DNA from: Bacteroidales bacterium
Lineage (GTDB): Bacteria; Bacteroidota; Bacteroidia; Bacteroidales; UBA3824
Direction: 5' to 3'
Assembly (NCBI GenBank): GCA_017417315.1
Contig: JAFPZK010000028.1
Span: 1-55,548 of the forward strand
DNA length: 55,548 bases
Of the stretch, positions 41,377 through 49,932 are shown piece by piece. Under the pieces are notes generated by a model, which made no database searches, was not told the origin of the DNA, and saw only the letters and a program-made list of their open reading frames with translations. The position numbers and the translations under genes are program-made. How positions within the stretch are numbered: position 1 is the first letter of the stretch; every line of letters starts with the position of its first letter.

Positions 41377-42322
41377 GCAAAAAATCTATTTCCGCGCTGA
41401 TGCCGGCGCAAAGATTGGGTACGGACATTTCATCCGTACTCTTGCATTGGCAGATATGTTGAGGGTCGAATTTGACTGCACTTTCTTCACCTCGGTACCT
41501 ACCGAGTACCAAACATCTGAATTAAAGAAAGTTTGCAAATACATTCCGTTGGAGGAAGAAACCAAATTCGACAAATTTCTTGAGTATCTTTGCGGAGATG
41601 AGATTGTTGTCCTCGACAATTATTTCTATTCAACTGAATATCAGAAGCAAATAAAGAGTAAAGGTTGCAAATTAGTTTGCATAGACGACATTCACGACAA
41701 ACATTATGTAGCGGATGTCGTAATTAACCACGCATTGACCGACACAAGTCTTTTTAGTATAGAGCCATATACAAAATTGTGCCTTGGATTTGACTACGCA
41801 TTATTGCGTGCTCCATTCCTAAAACTAGTCTCCAATACATTCAGAAACAATGATTTGATAGTGAATTTTGGCGCGGCAGATCCACACGGGATTACCGACA
41901 AGGTAGTTTCGATGTTGCTGATGATGGACATTCCATATCACATCGTTGTTGTGTTGGGCGACAAGGTTTTTCTGTCGGAAGAAAACAAACAGAAAGTAAG
42001 CACACGGAAAAACCTCACGGCGGAGCAGATGGCAGAACTGTTTGAAAAATCTGCGGCGGGAATCCTTTCCGCAAGCACCGTCTGTATAGAGGCTTTGAGC
42101 CGAAATCTACCATTGGCTGTGGGCTATCACGTGGACAATCAGATAGAATTATATGGTTGTATTGCAAATTCAAAAGCGGTGCTGCCGTTGGGTAATTTGC
42201 AGGAAATAGACATCGTTTCATTGTTGAAGGCAATTAAAAATATTAACTTACAAAACAATAGCAGATTCCCTGACGGCATCAAGGAACGTTATAAAGAATT
42301 GTTTTTGTCGCTTGCGAAATGA
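41369..42322 (+). CDS. pseG: PseG, UDP-sugar hydrolase
   Basis: 317 aa, GT-B-like fold related to MurG. It removes UDP from UDP-2,4-diacetamido-2,4,6-trideoxy-L-altrose. Signs are IYFRADAGAKIGYGHFIRTL with the catalytic His in GYGHF, VVLDNYFYSTEYQ, LVCIDDIHDKHYVADVVINH, LIVNFGAADPHGITDKV and AGILSASTVCIEALSRNLP. In many genomes PseG is fused to or beside PseH. Here pseH overlaps the end by four bases. Confidence 0.93.
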   Translation: MRKQKIYFRADAGAKIGYGHFIRTLALADMLRVEFDCTFFTSVPTEYQTSELKKVCKYIPLEEETKFDKFLEYLCGDEIVVLDNYFYSTEYQKQIKSKGCKLVCIDDIHDKHYVADVVINHALTDTSLFSIEPYTKLCLGFDYALLRAPFLKLVSNTFRNNDLIVNFGAADPHGITDKVVSMLLMMDIPYHIVVVLGDKVFLSEENKQKVSTRKNLTAEQMAELFEKSAAGILSASTVCIEALSRNLPLAVGYHVDNQIELYGCIANSKAVLPLGNLQEIDIVSLLKAIKNINLQNNSRFPDGIKERYKELFLSLAK

Positions 42323-42780
42323 CTGATTATCAGATAATAAACTATGTAGATTGCACAGAGGTGCAGCATCGTGGAATTTTGGAGTTGCGCAATCTTCCAG
42401 AAATTCGCCGATGGATGACCAACTCTGCACCAATCGAATGGGAAAATCATTTGAATTTTGTCTCGACGTTGAAGAGCAACAAAGACAGGCGGTATTTTGC
42501 AATTTTCAGGCAAGGGAATCTTGTGGCGACATACAATTTGACAAAAGAGTCCGATACAATATGGGAAAGAGGAATCATAACTTCTCCAATGTTTCAAGGT
42601 TCTGGGTCAACGTTGGAAATCGAAAAATTGATTCTGGACAGTTTGCCCAAAAGTGAGTTTTCAATCATAACTGCAAAAGTTAAACTCGACAATCTTCGCT
42701 CAATAAGATACCACGAGAAGGTTGGTTTTATGGAAACCATCAGGGATGACCAATATGTATATTTTAAATTAGCATTGTAA
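42319..42780 (+). CDS. pseH: PseH-like GNAT N-acetyltransferase
   Basis: 153 aa, GNAT fold. RGILELRNLPEIRRWMTNSA, FAIFRQGNLVATYNL, then the acetyl-CoA region around FQGSGSTLEIEKLIL (most relatives have G.G..G) and the closing NLRSIRYHEKVGFMETIRDD typical of PseH. It should acetylate the 4-amino group made by PseC. The gene overlaps pseG (ATGA) and pseI (TAATG) and is therefore tightly coupled. Confidence 0.88.
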   Translation: MTDYQIINYVDCTEVQHRGILELRNLPEIRRWMTNSAPIEWENHLNFVSTLKSNKDRRYFAIFRQGNLVATYNLTKESDTIWERGIITSPMFQGSGSTLEIEKLILDSLPKSEFSIITAKVKLDNLRSIRYHEKVGFMETIRDDQYVYFKLAL

Positions 42781-43787
42781 TGTCTAATACATTCATCATA
42801 GCCGAGATGTCGGCGAACCACAATCATCACAAAGAAATAGCCGTCGAAACAATAAAGGCAGCGAAAAAGGCAGGTGCAGATGCTATAAAGATTCAGACTT
42901 ACACGGCAGACACTTTGACTTTGGACTGCGACAAGCCTGATTTTGTATGCGGCAAAGGATTGTGGGAGGGCGAAACGTTGTACAACTTGTACAAAAAAGC
43001 CTACACACCGTGGGAGTGGCACGAGGAAATTTTCAGGGTTGCCAAAGAAGAAGGATTAGTTTGTTTTTCAACTCCTTTTGACAAGACGGCAGTGGATTTT
43101 CTGGAAGAACTTGGCAATCCAATTTATAAGATTGCATCGTTTGAAATCACTGACATTCCGCTGATTAAATACATTGCCTCAAAGCATAAGCCCATAATAC
43201 TCTCCATTGGAATTGCCACCTTGGAAGATATTGAATTGGCTATACAAACCATACGCGCCGAGCAAAACAATAACATAACTTTGCTGAAATGCACTTCTGC
43301 ATATCCCGCACCGATAGAAGATGCCAACTTATTGACGATACACGATATGAAACAGCGTTTCGGGGTAAAGGTTGGATTGTCGGATCACACGATGGGCAGC
43401 ATTGTTCCCGTAACGGCAGTTGCGTTGGGCGCAGAGGTTGTGGAAAAGCATTTCATCATCGACCGTAAAATTGGCGGACCGGACGCTGCATTTTCGATGG
43501 AAGCCGAAGATTTTGCACAAATGGTTAGCGACATCCGCAATGTTGAAAAAGCATTAGGCAAAGTCAATTATCCATCAGACCCGTCAAAAATCAAAGGACG
43601 GGAGTTTTGTCGCTCGTTGTATGTGGCGAAAGATGTGAAAGCGGGCGACATAATAACAGAAGAAAACGTCCGTTCAGTACGCCCTGGTTACGGCTTGCAC
43701 CCGAAATATTTGCAAGATATTTTAGGGAAAAAGTTTTTAATAAGTTTGGAAAAAGGCGAGCGATTATCTTTAGAAGTGGTTAGTTAA
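42780..43787 (+). CDS. pseI: PseI, pseudaminic acid synthase
   Basis: 335 aa, NeuB family. It condenses the freed 6-deoxy diacetamido-L-altrose with phosphoenolpyruvate. IIAEMSANHNHHKEIAVETI, IKIQTYTADTLTLDCDKPDF (the PseI form; sialic acid synthases read differently here), KIASFEITDIPLI, VGLSDHTMGSIVPV and VEKHFIIDRKIGGPDAAFSM line the barrel. A C-terminal SAF antifreeze-like domain (about 275-335, CRSLYVAKDVKAGDIITEEN) completes it. Together with PseC, G and H it identifies the sugar class as pseudaminic acid or a close isomer. Confidence 0.94.
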   Translation: MSNTFIIAEMSANHNHHKEIAVETIKAAKKAGADAIKIQTYTADTLTLDCDKPDFVCGKGLWEGETLYNLYKKAYTPWEWHEEIFRVAKEEGLVCFSTPFDKTAVDFLEELGNPIYKIASFEITDIPLIKYIASKHKPIILSIGIATLEDIELAIQTIRAEQNNNITLLKCTSAYPAPIEDANLLTIHDMKQRFGVKVGLSDHTMGSIVPVTAVALGAEVVEKHFIIDRKIGGPDAAFSMEAEDFAQMVSDIRNVEKALGKVNYPSDPSKIKGREFCRSLYVAKDVKAGDIITEENVRSVRPGYGLHPKYLQDILGKKFLISLEKGERLSLEVVS

Positions 43788-43812
43788 TAGTATTGAGTGT
43801 GATTGAAAAATA

Positions 43813-45081
43813 ATGCAGTTTCATTTAAAAAAAATTCTTTCTTTGCAGCATAATAAGACACTTCAGAAAGGTGTGATGTTTTCTTTTTTTTCTTTTCTGA
43901 ATGCGGGAATAAATTTTGTATTACTTATTTTAATCGCTGGTTTTATTTCTCCAGAAGGTTACGGACATATCAATCTTTTTACAACTACGATTCAAATTTT
44001 TACATTAGTAATTTGTTTTAATACAAACGGGTTTGAATCTATTGTTTATTTTAAAAAGGATGCAACGGAGTTTCGGAGAACTATTAATACTATTTTGTCC
44101 TTAGGAATAGGTTGTTTTTTGTTGTTGAGTATTTTACTCTTATTATTGAGTGAAACATTTGAAAAATTAATAGGGCTTGATTTTTATTTTATGTGGATTG
44201 CGTTATGGATTTGTTTATTCTCAATTATAACGCAGTTGAATCTTAATATTTTCAGAATAGAAGAAAAAATACAAAAATACGGATTTTATGCTGTAACATT
44301 AGCAGTACTGAATTTTGCATTGACATTTTTGTTGGTTATAACGTTTAAACAAGATTGGAAGGGGCGCATTTATGCGCAAGTTATAGCGTATTTTTTATTG
44401 TTCTTATTCAGTATAGTTTTTTTGATAAAAAATAAGTATATAACGTTAGTCAAGCCGAATTGCGAATCAATTAAAGAAGCATTGGGCTTCGGTTTACCGT
44501 TAATTCCGCATAGTGCATCAAGTTGGTTAAGACAAGGATTGGATAGATATTTTATAAATGTTTTTCATAATACAACGCAAGTCGGATTGTTTTCGTTGTC
44601 AATGAATTTTGCGAATATAATTTTGATGGTGGGGGATGCTTTTAATCAGACGAACTCGGTTTATATATATAAAAATCTTTCGGCAGAGAATCAAGATGAG
44701 GTGAAATATAAATTGAAGAAACAAACTTTGCTTTTAAGTGGGTTGTTTTTATTGATAACAATACTGATAATTAGTTGTTCTTATTTTCTTATTCCGATTA
44801 TATTTCCTAAGTATGAAAGAGCTGTGGTATATGTTCCGTTTTTATGTTTGAGTATGTTTTTTAAGTGTATTTATTTTCAGTTTTGTAATTATTTGTTTTA
44901 TTACAAAAAAACGCTTGGATTAATGTATATAACATTTAGTTGTTCTTTGTTACATACTATATTATCATTTTGTTTAACAAGGTACTCTATATTATATACT
45001 ACGATAATAAGTGCGATAATTGATTTGCTGATAACAACGGGTGTGTTTTTCTATTCGAGAAGATTTTATAAAATTTGGTAA
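43813..45081 (+). CDS. wzx: Wzx-type oligosaccharide flippase
   Basis: 422 aa with about twelve hydrophobic segments; opens KGVMFSFFSFLNAGINFVLL with FISPEGYGHINLFTT, the usual start of the MOP/Wzx family. GFGLPLIPHSASSWLRQGLD and RYFINVFHNTTQVGLFSLSM carry the mid-protein motif. It moves lipid-linked repeat units across the inner membrane. From here to about 49530 the DNA becomes markedly AT-rich. Confidence 0.88.
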   Translation: MQFHLKKILSLQHNKTLQKGVMFSFFSFLNAGINFVLLILIAGFISPEGYGHINLFTTTIQIFTLVICFNTNGFESIVYFKKDATEFRRTINTILSLGIGCFLLLSILLLLLSETFEKLIGLDFYFMWIALWICLFSIITQLNLNIFRIEEKIQKYGFYAVTLAVLNFALTFLLVITFKQDWKGRIYAQVIAYFLLFLFSIVFLIKNKYITLVKPNCESIKEALGFGLPLIPHSASSWLRQGLDRYFINVFHNTTQVGLFSLSMNFANIILMVGDAFNQTNSVYIYKNLSAENQDEVKYKLKKQTLLLSGLFLLITILIISCSYFLIPIIFPKYERAVVYVPFLCLSMFFKCIYFQFCNYLFYYKKTLGLMYITFSCSLLHTILSFCLTRYSILYTTIISAIIDLLITTGVFFYSRRFYKIW

Positions 45082-45138
45082 AAAATCAATAAGGCAAAAG
45101 AGTATTGCTTCGAATGTTTTCGTATAAATGTTAATGGT

Positions 45139-46248
45139 ATGAGAAAATTAATAATTCTTGAACATGAGCCGCTATCAAGAAGACTATATGATATGTGGTG
45201 TATTGACAAATTGTCTAAGTATTTGGAACTTGAATATTGGGATATTTCTCAAGTTCTATATCCGGGGATAATAATTCCATCTATTATTGAAAGTGAATAT
45301 GTAAAAAAGTATGTGGAAAGGGATAAATTAGTATCTGCCATAAAAAATACAGATTCTGATGGGGTTATTATTGCGTTGGAAGTGATGTTTTTGTATAAAA
45401 ATAGGTTCGTTTTTGAATTGTTAAAGAAATTAAACTTTTTATGTATTCGGATAGATTTTTATGCAAATACTGCTATTCAAGTAAAGCGTAGGAGAAGTTT
45501 ATTGTCATATTTTTCTATTAAAAAAGTTTTTACATATATAGAAAATTTCTTGATGAGTAAACGGTATAAAGCATTGTATAAATATTCTTTTTCATCGTCA
45601 GTGGCTGCTAATCCTGATTTTTATATTAATCATCCAGACTATGAACGGTTTATGAATGAAGATAAAATATCATTAGTTTCTAATGAGTATATATTATTTA
45701 TTGATACTTATTATCCGTATCATCCTGACATAAAGTATTATAATAATAGTTCTATTCATTATGTTGCGGATGCTTATTATAAATCAATGAATAAATTATT
45801 TAAATTCTTAGAAGAAAAATATAATATGCCTGTAGTCATTGCTGCTCATCCGAAAGCTATTTATGAACAAAATCCTTTTCATGGAAGATCTATTTTTTAT
45901 AATTCTACATCCAATTTAGTTAAATATGCTCAGTATATAATTACTCATGAGAGTAATTCTTTGTCATATATTGCTCTTGCTGATGTGCCATTTATGATTG
46001 TGTATCCTGATAGTTATCGATTAGTAGATGGGTTGAAAGATTATATATTGAAATTAGGCGAGTTGTTAAATCATGAGGTTTTTAATATTGATGAGGATTA
46101 CTCTGATTTGGTTTTTACGAGATTGGATGAGATTATTAGACATGATTATATAGAAAATTATATTTCTCATAGTAGTATTATGGGGACAAATAATTATCAA
46201 ATCATATTAGAAGCGTTGAAAAAAATAGAAAAGACCGTGTCAAAGTAG
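45139..46248 (+). CDS. Possible glycosyltransferase of unknown family
   Basis: 369 aa, no signal or membrane segment. MRKLIILEHEPLSRRLYDMW is not a familiar start. The second half has MPVVIAAHPKAIYEQNPFHG and YAQYIITHESNSLSYIALAD followed by VPFMIVY. A HP dipeptide followed by THESNS resembles the nucleotide-binding part of GT-B enzymes that use CMP-sugars or CDP-polyols (HP and S/T motifs). Since the locus makes a CMP-nonulosonate and no other candidate transferase for it is evident, this protein is a plausible pseudaminyl-type transferase. That is inference from two short motifs and context. Confidence 0.6.
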   Translation: MRKLIILEHEPLSRRLYDMWCIDKLSKYLELEYWDISQVLYPGIIIPSIIESEYVKKYVERDKLVSAIKNTDSDGVIIALEVMFLYKNRFVFELLKKLNFLCIRIDFYANTAIQVKRRRSLLSYFSIKKVFTYIENFLMSKRYKALYKYSFSSSVAANPDFYINHPDYERFMNEDKISLVSNEYILFIDTYYPYHPDIKYYNNSSIHYVADAYYKSMNKLFKFLEEKYNMPVVIAAHPKAIYEQNPFHGRSIFYNSTSNLVKYAQYIITHESNSLSYIALADVPFMIVYPDSYRLVDGLKDYILKLGELLNHEVFNIDEDYSDLVFTRLDEIIRHDYIENYISHSSIMGTNNYQIILEALKKIEKTVSK

Positions 46249-46261
46249 TAGTTGTTGTTAT

Positions 46262-47347
46262 ATGGTCATATATATTATTATATTTTTATTAATATTGTGT
46301 AGTTCTATTTTTGAATTACTGAAAGGGAGGAAACTATTCGGTTTATTTATTGTAAACGTAGTTGTATTGGTCTTTTTTGTAGGTTTTAGACAATGTGGTG
46401 CAGATTTTAGTGCTTATACTGAATATTTCCCTATAATGCATAATTCACAAATCTCAGAAATATTTACTCCTAAGATTTCTATGGAACCGTTATTTATTAT
46501 ATTAAATATATTCTCTCCATCATTCGAGTTTTTGATTTTTATTGTATCTGTTCTTTCTATTATTTTATTAGCAGTAGTGTTATATAAATATTCACCATAC
46601 CCATTGTTTTCTTTGTTATTGTTATTTTCTGGTATCTTTTTGTTGACATATATGGGGCAAATTAGGCAAGGGTTAGCACTTTCCTTTGTTATGGGTGCCT
46701 TTTTTATATCCCAAAAAAATATTGTTGTTTCGTGTATTTTTATTCTTTTCGCGATACTTTTTCATTATTCAGCATTAATAGCATTTTTATTTTTTATTGT
46801 ACCATCCAAAATATATACATATAAAAAATATATTTTAAGTTTTGTGTGTATAGTTGTTTTGGCTCCTATGTCTAAGTATTTATTAGCGCAAGTGATAGAT
46901 TTCTTACCTTCTTTTGCCGGAAATAAATTGTATTTGTATATCAAAGTAGAAAAAGGTTCTTCTGCTATTAGTTTGCCTCTTTCTTTGTATAGGTTGTGTG
47001 TATTTTCGATTTTATATTTTTTATTATTAAAGAAGCAAAGTTTTTTTTATAGAAGAAATGGAACTAAGATTCGAAAAAAAATGGATTACAAGTTGTTGAA
47101 TTTGTATTTTATAGGGATATGTATTCCATTTTTCTTTTATTTTTTACCACAAATTAGTGGAAGAGGGTTTATGTATTTTTCCTGCTTGGATGTATTTTTG
47201 ATACCAATGTGTATTTATAATTTAAGAATTAAGATAAATAAAATACTAATTATTTCTGTATTTTCTATTATAGGGTTATTGCTTATGGTTAAGTTTTTGA
47301 ATAACTTCTCATCGGTATATATACCTTATACTAATGTTTTGTTTTGA
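46262..47347 (+). CDS. EpsG-like polysaccharide polymerase
   Basis: 361 aa, about ten hydrophobic segments. VGFRQCGADFSAYTEYFPIM resembles the G.D...Y motif of EpsG/Wzy proteins, and FLLTYMGQIRQGLALSFVMG holds the conserved R-Q-G-A/L pattern. ILFAILFHYSALIAFLFFIV has the His-Y-S found in the family. It probably polymerises repeat units in the periplasm. It overlaps the next gene's longest frame by 14 bases. Confidence 0.82.
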   Translation: MVIYIIIFLLILCSSIFELLKGRKLFGLFIVNVVVLVFFVGFRQCGADFSAYTEYFPIMHNSQISEIFTPKISMEPLFIILNIFSPSFEFLIFIVSVLSIILLAVVLYKYSPYPLFSLLLLFSGIFLLTYMGQIRQGLALSFVMGAFFISQKNIVVSCIFILFAILFHYSALIAFLFFIVPSKIYTYKKYILSFVCIVVLAPMSKYLLAQVIDFLPSFAGNKLYLYIKVEKGSSAISLPLSLYRLCVFSILYFLLLKKQSFFYRRNGTKIRKKMDYKLLNLYFIGICIPFFFYFLPQISGRGFMYFSCLDVFLIPMCIYNLRIKINKILIISVFSIIGLLLMVKFLNNFSSVYIPYTNVLF

Positions 47348-47351
47348 AAAA

Positions 47352-48494
47352 ATGAAAATCACTTATTTAATTGATGGAATGTATAATTCCGCAGGAATGG
47401 AAAGAGTTGTTGCTAATAAAGTTAATTATTTATCGTCATTGGGGTATAATATAACTATATTAACAACAAATCAGAAAAATAGGGATTATTTTTATTCCAT
47501 ACCAGAATGTGTAACAAAAATTGACTTGGATATAAATTTTGATGACTATATCAAAAGTAATATTTTTATTAGATTACAATCTTATAGTAAAAAGAAAGTA
47601 CTTTTCAAGGAAAGATTATCATATTTTTTGTTAAATAATAAACAAGATATTTTAATTTGTCTTATGACAAGGGGGATGGAATTCTTATTTGACATTCCTG
47701 ATGGAAGTAAAAAAATATGTGAATGTCATTTTAATAGATATTCAAATTATTATATAGGTAAGGCCGATAATAGAACTTTTATTCAACGGATTGTTTATAG
47801 TATACGGGATTTTTGGATTCGTAAGAGAATAAAAAAGTTTGATAGATTTGTTGTACTTACTCAAGAAGATAAAAAGTATTGGGGAAATGCCTATTCTAAT
47901 ATAATATGTATTCCTAATAGTATAACTTATGCAAAGAATGTTGCAAGTTTAAAAAATAAAGTGGTATTAGCAGTTGGAAGATTAAATTATCAAAAAGGAT
48001 TTGATATATTATTAAGTATTTGGGCACTAATTTCTCCTCGATTTCCTGATTGGAAATTACATATATATGGTAGCGGCGAAGATTCTGAAAAATTAGAGAA
48101 ACTTGCTAAGTCTTTAGGTATAATATCGTCTGTGATATTTTTCTCTCCTACGCAAAGAATAGATGAGGTATTTTTATCTTCAAGTATTTTTGCATTTCCT
48201 TCAAGATTTGAAGGATTGCCAATGGTATTACTTGAAGCAATGAATAAAGGGCTACCATCAGTTGCATTTAATTGTAAATGTGGTCCTTCTGATATTATTA
48301 AGAATTCTGAAAATGGCTTTTTGTGTAATATGGGTGATAATAAAAGCTTTCAAAATGCCTTAGAAATGTTAATGAGTAGTTATGATTTAAGAGTAAAAAT
48401 GGGATATAAAGCAAATTTATCTGTTCGAGATTATGACCACCACATCATAATGAGAAAGTGGGATAATCTTTTTAAAGAACTATTGAAATCGTAA
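47352..48494 (+). CDS. Glycosyltransferase family 4
   Basis: 380 aa from MKITYLIDGMYNSAGMERVV; the longer frame from 47334 overlaps the polymerase gene. N-terminal GMERVVANKVNYLSSLGYNI gives the acceptor-side Gly motif. VVLAVGRLNYQKGFDILLSI is the donor-side R/K region and FPSRFEGLPMVLLEAMNKGL is the E-x7-E motif of GT4. NCKCGPSDIIKNSENGFLC follows. It is a retaining enzyme acting on the cytoplasmic face; the sugar cannot be told. Confidence 0.92.
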   Translation: MKITYLIDGMYNSAGMERVVANKVNYLSSLGYNITILTTNQKNRDYFYSIPECVTKIDLDINFDDYIKSNIFIRLQSYSKKKVLFKERLSYFLLNNKQDILICLMTRGMEFLFDIPDGSKKICECHFNRYSNYYIGKADNRTFIQRIVYSIRDFWIRKRIKKFDRFVVLTQEDKKYWGNAYSNIICIPNSITYAKNVASLKNKVVLAVGRLNYQKGFDILLSIWALISPRFPDWKLHIYGSGEDSEKLEKLAKSLGIISSVIFFSPTQRIDEVFLSSSIFAFPSRFEGLPMVLLEAMNKGLPSVAFNCKCGPSDIIKNSENGFLCNMGDNKSFQNALEMLMSSYDLRVKMGYKANLSVRDYDHHIIMRKWDNLFKELLKS

Positions 48495-48527
48495 TATAAT
48501 CTTATTTACTAAATTTAAAAAGCATAT

Positions 48528-49532
48528 ATGATGGAGAGAAAAATTTTATTTTATTCGAGTGTTGATGATATAAAATTGTTTAAAATTCAACAATTTTATT
48601 CTATTGATATATCTATATTAGAGAAACTTGGTTTTCAAGTTAAGACTACTAACAAAATATTAGATTTTTTTAAATTTTGGAGTTATGATATTGGTTTTTA
48701 TTACTTTTATAAATATAGTTTTTTCCCAGCATTAATAGCTAAGTTGTTTTTCAAGAAGAATTATTTTACTGGTGGAATTGATGATTTTGTATCCGGAAAT
48801 AAGAAAATAAGAAAAAGACAGATATTGTTTTTTAAATTATCTTATTTAGTAGCAAATATATGCATAATTGTATCCAATAGTGATTTAAATAATATAAAGC
48901 GTTTATATCATAATAAATTGAATAAAAAAATTGCATTTTCATTTCATGGAATTGATTTGAATAGATTAATTGCTAATTTTGATGATTTGTCCCATAAAAA
49001 TAATTCATTTATGACACTTGTTTGGCAAGGAAGGAAGGAAAATGTTATTCGAAAAGGGGTTGATAAAGCACTATATATTTTTTCGGAGTTGAAAAAATAT
49101 GAACGATTTAAAGATTCAAAATTTTATATTTTGGGTAAATGTGGCGAGGGAACTAAATTCTTAAAAGAGTTAAGTATAAATTATGATATAGAAGAGGCAG
49201 TTATATTTACTGATGAAGTTTCTGAAGATGAAAAAGTCAAGCTTTTGCAGCACAGTAGTTATTATTTTCAATTATCTTTATATGAGGGGTTTGGAATTGC
49301 TGCATTGGAAGCACTTTCTATGAAGAATATTGTTATTCATAGTGGGAAGGGCGGATTACAAGATGTTGTAGGTGATGATGGAATCTTGTTTTCTGAGGGT
49401 GATACTGTGCAACAATTATATGATAAAATTAATGATTTTGATATTTCGACACTTAAAAGAGCCGAAAAAAGAATTTTAGATAATTTTAGTATTGAGAAGC
49501 GAATGTTAGATTTTAAAAAAATACTTTGTTAA
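48528..49532 (+). CDS. Glycosyltransferase, GT4-like
   Basis: 334 aa, slightly short for the family. TLVWQGRKENVIRKGVDKAL is the donor-binding region, FYILGKCGEGTKFLKEL the middle, and FQLSLYEGFGIAALEALSMK the E-x7-E motif, followed by VIHSGKGGLQDVVGDDGILF. N-terminal half less conserved. Start may be the second Met (48531). Lowest GC part of the window. A third transferase in the locus after 45139 and 47352. Confidence 0.86.
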   Translation: MMERKILFYSSVDDIKLFKIQQFYSIDISILEKLGFQVKTTNKILDFFKFWSYDIGFYYFYKYSFFPALIAKLFFKKNYFTGGIDDFVSGNKKIRKRQILFFKLSYLVANICIIVSNSDLNNIKRLYHNKLNKKIAFSFHGIDLNRLIANFDDLSHKNNSFMTLVWQGRKENVIRKGVDKALYIFSELKKYERFKDSKFYILGKCGEGTKFLKELSINYDIEEAVIFTDEVSEDEKVKLLQHSSYYFQLSLYEGFGIAALEALSMKNIVIHSGKGGLQDVVGDDGILFSEGDTVQQLYDKINDFDISTLKRAEKRILDNFSIEKRMLDFKKILC

Positions 49533-49533
49533 A

Positions 49534-49920
49534 ATGCTTTTCTCCCAAACTTTATTTTTAGACCTTCTTGAACAAGCCTTGAACTCGCCCCGTTTGCGTG
49601 TGAATTTTGACTTGCGTAATTCTTCTGAGGATACCTCACAACGTATGTTAAATGCATTGCAACCAGATACTAAAGTTCCAGTTCATAGGCATAAAGGAAC
49701 CTCCGAAACCGTCATTTTATTGAAAGGAAAAATAAAAGAAATCTTTTACGATGAAAACGGTAAAATCACGGATGAGTTTCTCTTGAATCAAGATTGCATA
49801 GGAATTAATATTCCTAAAAATCAGTGGCATACAATAGAAGTTTTAGAACCGTCAATTATAATCGAAATGAAAGATGGTTCATACAAAACTCTTGATAATA
49901 ACGATATTATGACATTTTAA
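49534..49920 (+). CDS. wbuC: WbuC-family cupin protein
   Basis: 128 aa, single cupin fold. RMLNALQPDTKVPVHRHKGT holds the first metal motif, SETVILLKGKIKEIFYDENG the first strands, GINIPKNQWHTIEVLE the second His. WbuC is regularly found beside L-FucNAc genes in O-antigen clusters; its reaction is not established. It starts one base after the previous stop and lies just before capE. Confidence 0.85.
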   Translation: MLFSQTLFLDLLEQALNSPRLRVNFDLRNSSEDTSQRMLNALQPDTKVPVHRHKGTSETVILLKGKIKEIFYDENGKITDEFLLNQDCIGINIPKNQWHTIEVLEPSIIIEMKDGSYKTLDNNDIMTF

Positions 49921-49932
49921 ACCAATTCAATT

